DNA of 64,000 nt from Adhaeribacter pallidiroseus (GCF_003340495.1 NZ_QASA01000003.1:1-64000), one strand, 5' to 3'; positions 9,800 through 19,112 are shown, numbered from the stretch's first letter. Numbers and translations: made by a program. The notes: generated by a model not told the origin, from the sequence alone.

Positions 9800-10375
9800 T
9801 TATTTTGAATTAGGGTATTTTAAGGCAAGATATTTATCAGTATCATTTTTAACCCACTTCAATATGTTAAGGTACTCAACCTCAATTCTTACAATATATT
9901 CGTTCTCACCGATAAAATTCCATATTCTTTCAGGGAATCCCCATCCGCCAGAGTCTCGAGCTTTTTCTAGAACATTGATCAGCGGATAGAATGTGTTTTT
10001 ATAATCACCAGGTTTATAAAGTTCTTCTTCAAATTTGAGTACCTCATATGTATCATAGATTATTAAATAATCTTTACCGAAATTTTTTGCGCATCCTAAC
10101 TGTCCAGTAAAACTTGCTATTCTATTCTTTTTAATGATTCTTTTGCTAGACCGAAATAAAATTGGCCTTTCTGTTGGCAGATAGTTCTTCAGAACGATCT
10201 CCCATACATCATAAAAAGCTTTCCTTTTTTCGCTGGGACCAGTAGAAATCCAATCGGAAATGAAATCTGTAGTTGCTTGCGTAATTTTTGCGTCTTTTTG
10301 CAAAATGGCAATTAGATTTTCAGCTATTTCTTCTTTTTGATTTTTCGACAATCTATATTGGAAACTATCACTCAT
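9800..10375 (-). CDS. Possible ADP-ribosyltransferase-fold protein (191 aa)
   Basis: Three spaced motifs match the R-S-E class of ADP-ribosyltransferases. They are ILFRSS (R75), IASFTGQLGCAKNFG (S89, the S-x-T/S strand followed by AxxF) and GENEYIV (E157-x-E159, the ExE turn). An N-terminal helical region of about 65 residues precedes the fold. There is no signal peptide, so it would act in the cytoplasm, as ART toxins and anti-phage effectors do. It lies between the GIY-YIG-like and metallopeptidase genes on the same strand. No obvious antitoxin is adjacent. The motif match is by eye, and similar spacing could arise by chance. Identical at 45102-45677. Confidence 0.5.
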   Translation of the reverse strand: MSDSFQYRLSKNQKEEIAENLIAILQKDAKITQATTDFISDWISTGPSEKRKAFYDVWEIVLKNYLPTERPILFRSSKRIIKKNRIASFTGQLGCAKNFGKDYLIIYDTYEVLKFEEELYKPGDYKNTFYPLINVLEKARDSGGWGFPERIWNFIGENEYIVRIEVEYLNILKWVKNDTDKYLALKYPNSK

Positions 10376-10471
10376 ACATAACTACAATTAAAGTATTTTT
10401 TACAATTGCCCCTAACGGTCTTGGCTAAAAAGCATTAAAACACTTTTTAGGTGTTGTTAGTAGCTTCTTTT

Positions 10472-11109
10472 CTACTTTACCATAGGTTTTAATTCTTTCA
10501 GAATTCCTGTAAATTCACAATCCCCATTTTGTATCATTTGAATTCGTTTTGCAATTTGATCATGATTTATAGCAAAATCTAGGTTTGTATACTTTTTAAG
10601 GCTTTTTATCAATTGTTGGCTATATCCATTCTTAACTACAAAATAGTCAGCATAATATTCATTATAAATGCTGTTTTCTTCTTTTGTTTTGGCTTCTAAG
10701 TCAGCATTATATGTTGTATTAGTTTTAAGGCAATAAATTAAGGTTGGAATAGGTTCTTGTTTGTACATGTTAAATACATGTCCAAGTTCATGAAGTAATA
10801 CAGCTGTTAACTCTTCATCGTCCAAATTCGCTTGTTCACAAATTTGTTGGTTCACAATTATTAGGTGAACAAAATAATTTTTACTAACCTCTGGCATGTA
10901 ATAATTACTTTCTGTAACAGCAAACCCGTTTGAGGAACTGTTATAAATTGTTTGATTTGTTAAAGAAGGGATATCAGCACTTGTAATTACAAAAATAAAT
11001 TTCGTAATGATGAGTATAAATCAGGGTCTTTTTCAAGTAAGGTATTTATGCTTTCAATTGCATTATGCAAGTATTTTGAAGACTGCCAGTTTTTGTTTAC
11101 AAGATTCAT
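10472..11109 (-). pseudogene. M48-like metallopeptidase, frameshifted copy
   Basis: Copy 1 counterpart of 45774-46412. One A is missing in the run near 10990, so only the C-terminal 141 residues, including HELGH, read in one frame. It is probably a homopolymer error. Confidence 0.85.
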
Positions 11110-11175
11110 TTATAAATGGGTTGATGTAAATTTAGCGCCAAATCGTATGGCCTAAAATGAGAGTAATCTATAATT

Positions 11176-11838
11176 TTATTCTTTGATAAATCCGCTGCAC
11201 CTGCACAGCTTGAAATTCTCCGCCCGGCTGGCCCGAAAGCCAGCTTCGTTTAATTTACTGGCAATGGCTAACCAACTTAATTCCTGCGAACGGTAAAGCT
11301 TAATCATAGCCGCGGCTCGCTTGTTGTTCTGATTAGTGGCTGCTTTCTGTTTTAATGCCTGGGCACCGGCCACCCGGTCCTGATAAGTCAGGTTTTCTGG
11401 TTTGCCTAATTTGGCACCCTGAGCAATCTTCGCCTGCAGAGCGGCTTTAGTCCGGCTGCTGATCAGCTCCCGTTCGTGTTGGGCCAGCACCGCAAAGATT
11501 CCGATGGTTAAAGTATTGGCATCGGGCATATCAGCACACACAAAATCAACTCCGCTTTCTTTCAGAGTAAAAATAAAAGAAGCGTTCCGGCTGAGCCGGT
11601 CCAGCTTGGCAATAACTAATGTGCCTTTAATTTTACGAGCCTGCTCGATGGCTGCAATCAGCTGCGGCCGGTTGTTTTTCTTTCCACTTTCTACTTCGAC
11701 GTATTCACTGGTAATCTTCTGACCATTCAGAAAACTGGCCACGGCGTATTGCTGTGCTTCTAATCCCAAACCGCTGGTTCCCTGCTTGGCTGTTGATACC
11801 CGGTAATAAGCGACATACTTTTTCTCCACTTGTATCAT
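11176..11838 (-). CDS. Serine recombinase, copy with altered C-terminus
   Basis: Copy 1 version of 46471-47142. A missing C near 11223 changes the last 20 or so residues and moves the stop from 11168 to 11176. The catalytic domain is intact. The copy 2 C-terminus (VQVQRIYQR) completes the helix-turn-helix and is the more credible one. Confidence 0.85.
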   Translation of the reverse strand: MIQVEKKYVAYYRVSTAKQGTSGLGLEAQQYAVASFLNGQKITSEYVEVESGKKNNRPQLIAAIEQARKIKGTLVIAKLDRLSRNASFIFTLKESGVDFVCADMPDANTLTIGIFAVLAQHERELISSRTKAALQAKIAQGAKLGKPENLTYQDRVAGAQALKQKAATNQNNKRAAAMIKLYRSQELSWLAIASKLNEAGFRASRAENFKLCRCSGFIKE

Positions 11839-12156
11839 CTTTGACCTATCTTGTAATAAAAATAAGGGAAGATTACCAGTTTTACAAATCTTAAACGGTC
11901 GTTTGTGGTTTGTAAAACAAAGTTGCTTCTCTGCTGTGCTCTTCTTTAAGGAAAAAAACTACTCTTTTTTGCCCAGTTTTTATAATCCTCTTAATACCTA
12001 ATAAACCGCCTTTTTTAACGAGAAAAATAGAAGGGTTTTTTGTCCACCTATTTCTCATAATGCTTGGATGGTTCCTTCTAGCTTTTTGATAAACTAGGAG
12101 AGGCAGAGTTAAACTTTAAAAGAGGTAAAGCCTATTTTATTTAAAAAGAGGAACAC
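11839..12156. other. Gene-free region upstream of the recombinase
   Basis: Besides the dyad at 11879-11918, I see only AT-rich sequence with no coding signal. A res-type site of about 100-120 bp would fit here, but I cannot define further subsites with confidence. The copy 2 equivalent is 47143-47460. Confidence 0.5.
11879..11918. promoter_or_regulatory. Nested 40-bp dyad (site E), probable recombinase site or operator
   Basis: GTTTTACAAA and TTTGTAAAAC are perfect 10-bp arms around an inner AAACG-GT-CGTTT dyad, and both share the same centre between 11898 and 11899. It lies 41 bases upstream of the recombinase start, the usual place of a resolvase res site. The central GT is not self-complementary, which would give the site a direction. 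The copy 2 equivalent is 47183-47222. Confidence 0.6.
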
Positions 12157-12594
12157 TCAAGAAGCTGCAATCATTTGGGCTGGAGCAATAGGTAAGTCTT
12201 GGTTTTCTATCTGCTGCAAAAATTTAATTTGCTGTTTTATCTTTTCTAATACCTGGTGGATGTCTACTCCCGTAATCTGCTGCACTCCTTGCATGAGTGG
12301 CCCTAAGTCTACTTTCTGACGAATGAAGTCCCGCACACGGTAGAGTTCGAGCTGGCCTAAGTCCGTGCTTTCTGGATGCTTAATAAAGAGCTCTAAATCG
12401 AATTGATAGAGTACGTACCCCGGCTGCCGGCGAACAATGGGCAAGATAACACAAACAGTGTTATGGAGAATATCGGGTTCTTGGAACTGCTGCTGGAGAT
12501 AACTAGCCTCATTGATAATAGGCCAGATCTCGGCATCATCATAAAACTGCTCGATATAAGGCGTAATTTGTTCAGGCATGTAATAGTAAATCAT
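12157..12594 (-). CDS. Unknown protein (145 aa)
   Basis: Identical at 47461-47898, so the frame is sound. It is a soluble protein with an aromatic N-terminus (MIYYYMPEQI) and a helical, glutamine-rich C-terminal half (about 100-135). It is transcribed divergently from the AbiEi-like gene, and the first 22-bp palindrome lies 62 bases upstream of its start, so the same regulator may control it. I do not recognise the family. Confidence 0.65.
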   Translation of the reverse strand: MIYYYMPEQITPYIEQFYDDAEIWPIINEASYLQQQFQEPDILHNTVCVILPIVRRQPGYVLYQFDLELFIKHPESTDLGQLELYRVRDFIRQKVDLGPLMQGVQQITGVDIHQVLEKIKQQIKFLQQIENQDLPIAPAQMIAAS

Positions 12595-12655
12595 TGGCGT
12601 AAGTAAAGATAGCAGTTTATTTACTTAACTCTTTAAATTGGATCTTTGTCTATAA

Positions 12656-12677
12656 CGTAAAGTATATATACTTTACG
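12656..12677. promoter_or_regulatory. Palindromic operator 1 (22 bp)
   Basis: A perfect palindrome with the core AAAGTATATATACTTT, which is shared with the two palindromes below. It is the one nearest the divergent 145-aa gene. The copy 2 equivalent is 47960-47981. Confidence 0.75.
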
Positions 12678-12744
12678 CTCATAGGAATTAATTGTTACGT
12701 AATTCTTAATTCATCTTCCCCTTTAATATTATAGATAATTCTAC

Positions 12745-12805
12745 TTGCACTTATCATTTTAAACGATTAACTTTGCTATACAGAAAGTATATATACTTTC
12801 TGTAT
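12745..12805 (+). promoter_or_regulatory. Promoter with palindromic operator 2
   Basis: TTG at 12745-12747, a 20-base spacer and TAACTTTG at 12768-12775 match the Bacteroidota -33/-7 consensus. A perfect 28-bp palindrome with the AAAGTATATATACTTT core follows at 12778-12805, over the expected start site. The copy 2 palindrome is 48082-48109. Confidence 0.7.
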
Positions 12806-12857
12806 TCTAATACTTTTTTGTTTCTATTGTAATAGTAAACGATTTATTAATTACTTA

Positions 12858-12912
12858 TTGCTTTTATCCTATAAACCTACTAACTTTGTAGAAAGTATAT
12901 ATACTTTCTACA
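12858..12912 (+). promoter_or_regulatory. Promoter with palindromic operator 3
   Basis: TTG at 12858-12860, again a 20-base spacer and TAACTTTG at 12881-12888. A perfect 26-bp palindrome overlaps it at 12887-12912, with the same 16-bp core. It ends 22 bases before the AbiEi-like start. The repeated promoter-operator layout suggests tandem autoregulated promoters. The copy 2 palindrome is 48191-48216. Confidence 0.75.
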
Positions 12913-12934
12913 TGTAAACACCATAAATACAATT

Positions 12935-13800
12935 ATGGCTGGAAAGTCCCGATTTATTATTGCTGAAAGTAGTATTAAGTCCTTTTTCAAGCAGAGCCTT
13001 CAGAATGTTTTCTCGCGTGAGCAACTAAATGGAATATTTGAAGAAAGAAGAGCAGCTTGGAATTTGCCAATTGCTACTAATAGCGTTCGATTTATTGATC
13101 AGCTGCAAAAAGAGGAATTTTAACTAAAACCGAAATTTTATTTGACGGCTACTTAAATAATAAGGAACGTTATATTACTGATTCTGCTAATGTATTCGAG
13201 GTAGCTGTATCTTTGGTCAACAAATCTTATTTATCCCATTATACAGCTGTATTTCTGAATGATTTAACTAATCAGGTACCAAAAACTATTTATGTCACTT
13301 TCGAGCAAAGCAAGAAAGCAGCTGGTAACTCGCAACTAAAGCAAGAAGCAATAGATGCAGCTTTCTCGAAGCCGCAACGAAGAGCCTTAACTGAAGCGAA
13401 ATATGGAGATTTCTCTTTTCTCATTCTCAATGGTATGAATACCGGAAGAACTGGTATTCATACCATTGAGAATGTTCCAGTAACGAATCTGGAACGTACC
13501 TTAATTGATATAACTGTTCGGCCAAGCTACGCTGGAGGAGTTTACTCAGTGTTGGAAGCCTACCAAAATGCCTTGCCCCGAATCTCACTAAATAAGTTGG
13601 TTGCTACTTTAGACAACTTAAATTTTATTTATCCTTATCATCAAGCCGTTGGATTTTATTTAGAGAGAGCGGGATACTCCGGTAAAAAATTAGAGAACCT
13701 ACGAAGCCGAAAGAAAGAATTTAAATTTTATCTGACCTACGAAATACAGGAAAAAGATTTCTCAGAAGATTGGCAGCTATATTTTCCTAAGGGAATGTAA
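12935..13800 (+). pseudogene. AbiEi-like antitoxin, frameshifted copy
   Basis: Copy 1 counterpart of 48239-49105. One A is missing in the run near 13108, giving a stop after 62 codons. The rest is open from 13213. It is probably a homopolymer error. Confidence 0.85.
13422..13474. repeat. 22-bp perfect inverted repeat inside the AbiEi-like gene
   Basis: Two perfect 22-base arms, 13422-13443 and 13453-13474, are separated by only 9 bases. The arms begin CATTCTCAATGG and encode ILNGMN and IHTIEN. Such a long perfect stem inside a coding region is rare by chance. The copy 2 equivalent is 48727-48779 and is identical. Confidence 0.9.
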
Positions 13801-14692
13801 GTGGTTGGAAGGTGTTAACTACATAATCAAAGTAAAAATCAAAACTTTCGGATTTCTCAAATTTAGAAACGGTGTCTTTTACACTATCCCAATTGTCTTT
13901 ATGAAACTCTTTATTCGTACTGATTTCTTTAATAAAGCCTAAAGGAACCTGCTTAGCACCAAATATTTTCGCTATAAGTTCTTTATTTTTATTTGAGTTA
14001 GCATCAAGCTGATGCATTTCCATAATGAGGTGTATGTCATAAAAATCTCGGGCTCGAGGACGAGCAGAAAAAGATTTAATAACACCCTTATATTGTGGTA
14101 ACTGTTGGCAGATAGCTCTTAATTTTTCAAAAACAATCATTTCCGGGGTATACACATATACAGTAAACCCGTCAACATCTATTGCAGCCTTGCTCCCTAC
14201 GTACTCAAATTTACTAAATTCTAATTCAAAAGTAGGAGAGGGACCAGTTGAAGAACGTCCAGGCTTAAGCGGGATTGCCAGTCTTCTTTGATTACTTATA
14301 TTATCTTTATTGTCATTGAATATTTTTTGATCTAATACTTTAAAAGTAACTTGGTAGCCACTCCAAAACTCAATAGTTGGTGTTTTAGGCCTATTATTAA
14401 ATTTATAATCTATAAGAGCAAACCCGTGCTCTCCAAAAGTCTGTACCAAAGTTTTATGAATTCTCTCGCTAATAACAGCCACATCCTCTTCAAAATCGCC
14501 ATCTTCTATCGAGAAGTCTAAGTCATAGGAAGTTCTGGAAATGGAACTGCTATCGTGATAGGCAAGATCAATAGCATTGCCACCTTTTAAAACAATACTT
14601 TCTATTAGTTGATCATCCGAAGCTAAAGCAATAATTGCTAATCGCTTGATTTTATTAACTAAATCTAAATTCATTAAAAAGCTTAATTTCAA
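13787..14692 (-). CDS. AbiEii-like nucleotidyltransferase toxin (301 aa)
   Basis: LKGGNA at about residues 35-40 and TSYDLDFS (D57-x-D59) at 54-61 form the nucleotidyltransferase core of the AbiEii/AbiGii (DUF1814) family. The family partner AbiEi is the antitoxin in type IV toxin-antitoxin and abortive-infection pairs, and characterised family members modify tRNA. The remaining domain (about 110-290) contains ARPRARDFYDI, a typical downstream motif. It faces the AbiEi-like gene tail to tail, and the stops overlap by 14 bases. This differs from the usual co-directional abiE operon, so the toxin may have its own promoter. Identical at 49092-49997. Confidence 0.85.
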   Translation of the reverse strand: MKLSFLMNLDLVNKIKRLAIIALASDDQLIESIVLKGGNAIDLAYHDSSSISRTSYDLDFSIEDGDFEEDVAVISERIHKTLVQTFGEHGFALIDYKFNNRPKTPTIEFWSGYQVTFKVLDQKIFNDNKDNISNQRRLAIPLKPGRSSTGPSPTFELEFSKFEYVGSKAAIDVDGFTVYVYTPEMIVFEKLRAICQQLPQYKGVIKSFSARPRARDFYDIHLIMEMHQLDANSNKNKELIAKIFGAKQVPLGFIKEISTNKEFHKDNWDSVKDTVSKFEKSESFDFYFDYVVNTFQPLTFP

Positions 14693-14809
14693 ACTATTAG
14701 GCTACAAACCCTAGTAACCCTCCAAGTTGCAGTTGGCAAATAGGAATATAAGTATACTTAACGCTGCAAGAAGTAATTAGCTTATTTAGATCATAATAAA
14801 TAAAGTAAA

Positions 14810-15706
14810 CTAAAGAACAATGATTTTATTAGGAAGCCTTCGTCGAATTACGCCACCAACAAAATAGTAATTACTGGGAAAGTTTAAATTAGCGAAAAAT
14901 GAATACTCGATGTTCTCATAAACAATTTCATCTCGAAACTTAATATCTATCAATCCTCGTTTTTTTAAACGACGCTGAATATTAGTTCCAGTGCGCGCGG
15001 ATTTATACCCAAATAGCTTGGCCGTTTTTTCAGTTGATATAGTTACATCTAAGTTCAAATTATTGGGCAAAGCCGTTGAGTTTGGCTGATGAAGTTGAGC
15101 TTGTTTAATAGCTTCTAACTTTCGAATGGCACTTTTTTTTGCGCGACGAATTTTACTAGATGCTACTTTGTTTTTATAATCGGTTCCCAGTTTCTTGCTC
15201 AACTGGCTATGCACAAATTTGTTTTTAATGGTAATATCTTGCCTATTGCAATTTCGACGCATCTCCAAAAACTGGATAGCTGTTTCTAAATCTTTTGTGT
15301 TTTTACAAATGGGTAAGCGGAAGATGGGAATATGAATATTCTCTTTACGCTCATTCTCATCATAATTGTTTGATATTTCAAATCCTAAATAGCGATATAC
15401 TTGGCTTATATTAGCTAAAATTATAAATGCCTCTCCCAAACGGTTAATACCAACACTTAATAATTTTAATTTGTGTAAAGTTTTTACCTCATTATATATT
15501 TTGCTTTTTTTTAGTCCGGTATGTCGCTCTATTACTTTTATATAATTGTGGATGGTTCCAGATTTACTTATTTGTTTAACAAGAAGAAAGAAAAGGAAAG
15601 TAGTTTTGAATTTTCTTTTATTAGCAATTGCTAATGCACCTTCATAAACTTTAATACCTTGAATAGGAGTTAAGTCTTTCTTTCTATATGTAACAATTTG
15701 TTTCAA
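14810..15706 (-). CDS. Unknown protein with a probable winged helix (298 aa)
   Basis: A helical stretch at about residues 50-90 (HNYIKVIERHTGLKKSKIYNEV, followed by a hydrophobic wing) looks like a winged helix-turn-helix. A second candidate lies at about 220-255 (TISTEKTAKLFG then a basic helix). The protein is strongly basic and cytoplasmic, which fits DNA binding. AT-rich codon use resembles the neighbouring AbiE genes more than the GC-richer hydrolases. It could be a replication- or phage-type regulator, but I cannot assign a family. The copy 2 version is frameshifted. Confidence 0.6.
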   Translation of the reverse strand: MKQIVTYRKKDLTPIQGIKVYEGALAIANKRKFKTTFLFFLLVKQISKSGTIHNYIKVIERHTGLKKSKIYNEVKTLHKLKLLSVGINRLGEAFIILANISQVYRYLGFEISNNYDENERKENIHIPIFRLPICKNTKDLETAIQFLEMRRNCNRQDITIKNKFVHSQLSKKLGTDYKNKVASSKIRRAKKSAIRKLEAIKQAQLHQPNSTALPNNLNLDVTISTEKTAKLFGYKSARTGTNIQRRLKKRGLIDIKFRDEIVYENIEYSFFANLNFPSNYYFVGGVIRRRLPNKIIVL

Positions 15707-15960
15707 GCCTTACAATAATAATTAGTCCTTTATATTTCAATTAATAGCAAATCAACTATACTGTAAATATAACAATTAAATTTTTGATTAGCAGACGTTT
15801 CCATAAAATTGCATTTACTTTTAAAACCGTTTAGCTTAATGTAATAAAGATTATTGAGGTTGAAAGATACTGTAGTAGCCTTAGCTTACAAAACGGCGAG
15901 AAAGAGTCATCAATAGTTAAAGTAGATGGATACTATTTTTATATCCATCTACTTATAAAG

Positions 15961-16134
15961 TTACTTAGTTTTAGTCGGGTCAACCAATTTATAGAAAGAC
16001 CCAGCTTTAGGGGTAGGAGGCAATGGATTTCCTTTTGTCGAGGTTCTCTCAGGCCCTTTTCCTCCACGGGGACCAATGATTTGATACTGCCCACTTTTGG
16101 GCGCTGGAGTACCAGCAGTTAATTTTCTAGACAT
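15961..16134 (-). CDS. YjzC-like small protein (57 aa)
   Basis: The protein contains TPAPKSGQY, GPRGGKGPERT, LPPTPKAG and LVDPTK in that order, which matches the short YjzC-like family known from Bacillus and other bacteria. Its biochemical role is unknown. I chose the ATG at 16134 rather than 16200 because the family resemblance starts with MSRKLTAGTPAP and the upstream residues look like untranslated AT-rich sequence. It is divergent from the PqaA-like gene. The copy 2 equivalent is 51264-51437. Confidence 0.7.
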   Translation of the reverse strand: MSRKLTAGTPAPKSGQYQIIGPRGGKGPERTSTKGNPLPPTPKAGSFYKLVDPTKTK

Positions 16135-16321
16135 AGTAATAATATTTTGTTTACTATTAAAAATACAAAAATTTCGTTTAATAAACAAATTACAAGTCAT
16201 TATATTTCAGGTAATTAACGAAATATTTTACCAAAAAGTGATTGGATTTAAAAGCTATTGTTATATTAAAAGTAGACTCAATATTGATGTGTCTATGCTA
16301 AGCTCCTGCACAGTTACCATT

Positions 16322-17659
16322 ATGAAAGCCAATAGGTTAAAAGGTTTACTCCTCCTATTACTAGTTCTAGGCACCTTTTATGGTTATGGTCAAAAGCAGC
16401 CTTTACGCATTCCGCCTAGTAATGCCTTACTCCAATATGTTCACAAACCAGATACTTCTTTTCACTGGCAAAACAATCAACCAAGCCTAGCTAGTAACGG
16501 GGTGTTTTATGAAGTAAACTTCCAGTCGCAAACCTGGCAAAGCATTCCCTGGAACCATAAACTTATCGTTTACTTTCCTACCCAAGCCAAACACCCGGCT
16601 ACTATGCTCCTGGTGTTGCAGCATCTATATGACCAAGAAGCTGGTCTGGCTAGTTTGAAAGTGATCAGTGACTCCACCGGTACGCCGGCCGCGATGCTCT
16701 ACGATATTCCCAATCAACCTTTATTCGAAGGCAAGGAAGAAGATGATCTGCAGGCTTATACCTTTTCGCAGTACTTAAAAACGGGTGATGAAAGCTGGCC
16801 TTTACTATTTCCTATGGTGAAAAGTGTGGTGCGCGCCATGGATGTGGTACAACTATTAGCCAAGCAGCAAAAACAACTGGCCGTAACTGATTTTATCATC
16901 GCCGGTCACTCGAAGCGGGGACATACTACTTGGTTAACGGCGGCAGCTGATAAACGCGTAAAAGGAATTATTCCCATCGCCATTGATATCTTAAACTCAA
17001 AGGCGCAATTACCCCACCATTTAGAAGCCTTTGGTGCCTACAGCACACCTTCGCAAACCACAACGGATTTGCTTAAAGAACTCCAACAGCCCCGCGGACA
17101 ACGTTTGATTCAAATGGTGGACGCGTATTCTTACCGGGAGCAGCTCTTAATACCTAAGTTAATAGTTTCAGCCACCAACGATAACTTCTTCACCACGGAT
17201 GCTTTAAACTTATATTGGCCCGGTTTAAAAGGACCTAAAGCAGTGCTTTATCTCTCGAATGCGAACCATGTCCAGGCCGATGCAGATTCGCGAATCAACG
17301 CCACCGCTTTTGCCTTTATCCGCGCTGTGGCCGCACATAGAAGTTTACCGCCCTTGATTTGGCAGTACCGGCCAGACAATGATCGTATTCGGTTAGAGAT
17401 CCGAACCGATAAGCGAGCCACGAAAGCCCAATTATGGATTAGTAGGGCCAAAACAAAGGATTTTCGGCAAGCGGTGTGGAGCTCTCAACCTATCACGCAA
17501 ATAAGTAGAGCGAAGGGAGATCAAGGATCTATTTACACCGTCGAAGTACCCCGACCAGATAGTGGATATACGGCCATTTTCGGGGAAGTGGAATTTATAG
17601 AGGATGGACATTCGTTTTTACTTTCTACCCAAACTCACATCAGTTCATCTGGTAGATAA
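16322..17659 (+). CDS. PqaA-family secreted alpha/beta hydrolase (445 aa)
   Basis: The protein begins with a signal peptide (MKANRLKGLLLLLLVLG...YGYGQ) and belongs to the PhoPQ-activated pathogenicity-related (PqaA) family. GHSKRG carries the nucleophile serine and TNDNFF and NANH fit the acid and histidine regions. A C-terminal beta-rich domain of about 100 residues follows. The substrate is unknown. The ATG at 16322 is preferred because it opens the signal peptide; an upstream in-frame start at 16097 would add 75 residues overlapping the YjzC-like gene. GC content is higher than in the flanking genes. Identical at 51625-52962. Confidence 0.8.
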   Translation: MKANRLKGLLLLLLVLGTFYGYGQKQPLRIPPSNALLQYVHKPDTSFHWQNNQPSLASNGVFYEVNFQSQTWQSIPWNHKLIVYFPTQAKHPATMLLVLQHLYDQEAGLASLKVISDSTGTPAAMLYDIPNQPLFEGKEEDDLQAYTFSQYLKTGDESWPLLFPMVKSVVRAMDVVQLLAKQQKQLAVTDFIIAGHSKRGHTTWLTAAADKRVKGIIPIAIDILNSKAQLPHHLEAFGAYSTPSQTTTDLLKELQQPRGQRLIQMVDAYSYREQLLIPKLIVSATNDNFFTTDALNLYWPGLKGPKAVLYLSNANHVQADADSRINATAFAFIRAVAAHRSLPPLIWQYRPDNDRIRLEIRTDKRATKAQLWISRAKTKDFRQAVWSSQPITQISRAKGDQGSIYTVEVPRPDSGYTAIFGEVEFIEDGHSFLLSTQTHISSSGR

Positions 17660-17803
17660 ATGATTACATTATAATAGTAAAAAGTTGAAACTTACTTATT
17701 CTGTTGAACATAATAGTAGTTATTGAGACAAATATTGTAGTTAGCTTTTACCTTTAGTATTGATTCGGAAGATTATCCGGATAAGAAGTACTAAGAATTC
17801 GTT

Positions 17804-17842
17804 ATAAGACCGAATACCACTTTTTGCTGTACTCGGTCTTAT
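17804..17842. terminator. Bidirectional terminator
   Basis: ATAAGACCGA and TCGGTCTTAT form a 10-bp stem that extends to 14 bp with one mismatch. The loop holds TTTTT. It lies between two convergent genes that end at 17659 and 17857. The copy 2 equivalent is 53107-53145. Confidence 0.65.
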
Positions 17843-17856
17843 GATTAGCCTAAGGC

Positions 17857-18099
17857 TTAGGCATTTTCCTGCTCCCCTTCAGCTTCCTTTTTCCTACGGC
17901 CACGATAGCCCCCTCTTTTCTTTATCTTCAGCTGACCTGAGCGAGCTTGATTGACCAGACTCTCTAACTCGCCTAAGCCTTCCTTCTGACCAGCTACGTA
18001 ACGCTCCAGACTAGTGGTTAAGGCTTCTAAGAGTTCTTTGTTTTGTTGCGCTTCCTGCAAGGTTTGTACTATTTCACTGATGTTTGCTTCTTTGGCCAT
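17857..18099 (-). CDS. Small helical protein with basic tail (80 aa)
   Basis: Residues 5-55 are a charged helix of coiled-coil character. They are followed by a glycine- and arginine-rich basic patch (KIKKRGGYRGRRKK) and an acidic end. It may bind nucleic acid. Identical at 53160-53402. I do not recognise the family. Confidence 0.6.
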   Translation of the reverse strand: MAKEANISEIVQTLQEAQQNKELLEALTTSLERYVAGQKEGLGELESLVNQARSGQLKIKKRGGYRGRRKKEAEGEQENA

Positions 18100-18422
18100 T
18101 GATTTGAATTTTATTCTGCATCAAATATATCTAGAGGAGTCTAGAAAACAGCAACATTCTTCTTAAAACAAGACAGCAATTCTAGTGTACCAGGTAACAT
18201 TCGTATCGGTAATAGAATATAGAGAGGACGCTGGTATTTTACATAAATCAGGATGAATTCATTAGGCAGAAAACGACCGTTTTCTGAATGGAACAAACTT
18301 TAATTTCCCCTTTTAAGGTAAATCAATAATACTATAAACAGCTATAAAAGGCTATTTGTAACAGCATCACTATTTCTTTTACAGTTATACCAATTTTTCA
18401 ATCATATTTCAGAACTGAACGA
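18100..18422. other. Gene-free region holding palindrome D
   Basis: No coding signal is visible. It contains the GT/AC-centred dyad at 18267-18286 and AT-rich sequence before the 229-aa gene. The copy 2 equivalent is 53403-53724. Confidence 0.5.
18267..18286. repeat. Dyad D, related to the recombinase site
   Basis: CAGAAAACG and CGTTTTCTG are perfect 9-bp arms around a central AC. On the minus strand it shares the 14-mer AAAACGGTCGTTTT with site C (23172-23185), and the inner 12 bases with site E. Its central dinucleotide is inverted relative to E and C. The copy 2 equivalent is 53569-53588. Confidence 0.55.
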
Positions 18423-19112
18423 ATGCAAAAAATTACAATTAAGGAATTAATAGATTTCAGAAGAAGATCAGAAAGGAGCAAAAAAAACTTTGCTTTTAAA
18501 TTGAAAAACAGAGAAGCCAAAGTTAAAAGTGAAACCAATGGCGAAGAAGGTGGCGGTGATTATTGGGTTACCAGTACCAGTTGTATTTATAATGTTTTTA
18601 AATCTGATAATGCGGAACTGTACGATGCTAAAATAAACGAATTAAGAGCAAAACTAGAAGGATCCAAAGATATACGGATTAAGGCCATGTATCAACGGAA
18701 CATAGATATCCTTCTTAGTTTTAAAGAATTTGATTTTCAAGAATTCAAACCTTCCAGTGCCCCAAAATACAGGAAAGTACCCAAAGATCATCAAATAGTA
18801 ACTATCGAGAATTTCCCTTTGTTCGTTAATCCAAGTCTTTTGTTTACTTATGAGAAGGATGATAAACAGGAATTAGGCGCCTTATGGTTGATCCCCAGAC
18901 TTTATGGTTTTAGTAAACAAGAATTAGGCATGTTTTGCGAAATACTTTACAGATTACTAAAGAGAGATTACGCGGATAGTTACCAAATTTCTCAAGATAA
19001 TTGTATTGCCATAGATACTTTTAATGCGCAAACCATATGCTACACGGATCTTGCAGAAGGTAGAATCCCTTTTTTGGTCGATTCAACCTTAAATGAAATT
19101 AAAGACTTATAA
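18423..19112 (+). CDS. Conserved hypothetical protein (229 aa)
   Basis: The protein opens with a basic helix (MQKITIKELIDFRRRSERSK) and has a GGGDYW motif near residue 45. It ends in a mixed alpha/beta region with LGALWLIPRLYGF and LGMFCEILYRLL. It resembles a conserved hypothetical family I associate with Bacteroidota genomes, but no function is known to me. There is no signal peptide, so it should be cytoplasmic. Identical at 53725-54414, so the frame is sound. Confidence 0.7.
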   Translation: MQKITIKELIDFRRRSERSKKNFAFKLKNREAKVKSETNGEEGGGDYWVTSTSCIYNVFKSDNAELYDAKINELRAKLEGSKDIRIKAMYQRNIDILLSFKEFDFQEFKPSSAPKYRKVPKDHQIVTIENFPLFVNPSLLFTYEKDDKQELGALWLIPRLYGFSKQELGMFCEILYRLLKRDYADSYQISQDNCIAIDTFNAQTICYTDLAEGRIPFLVDSTLNEIKDL

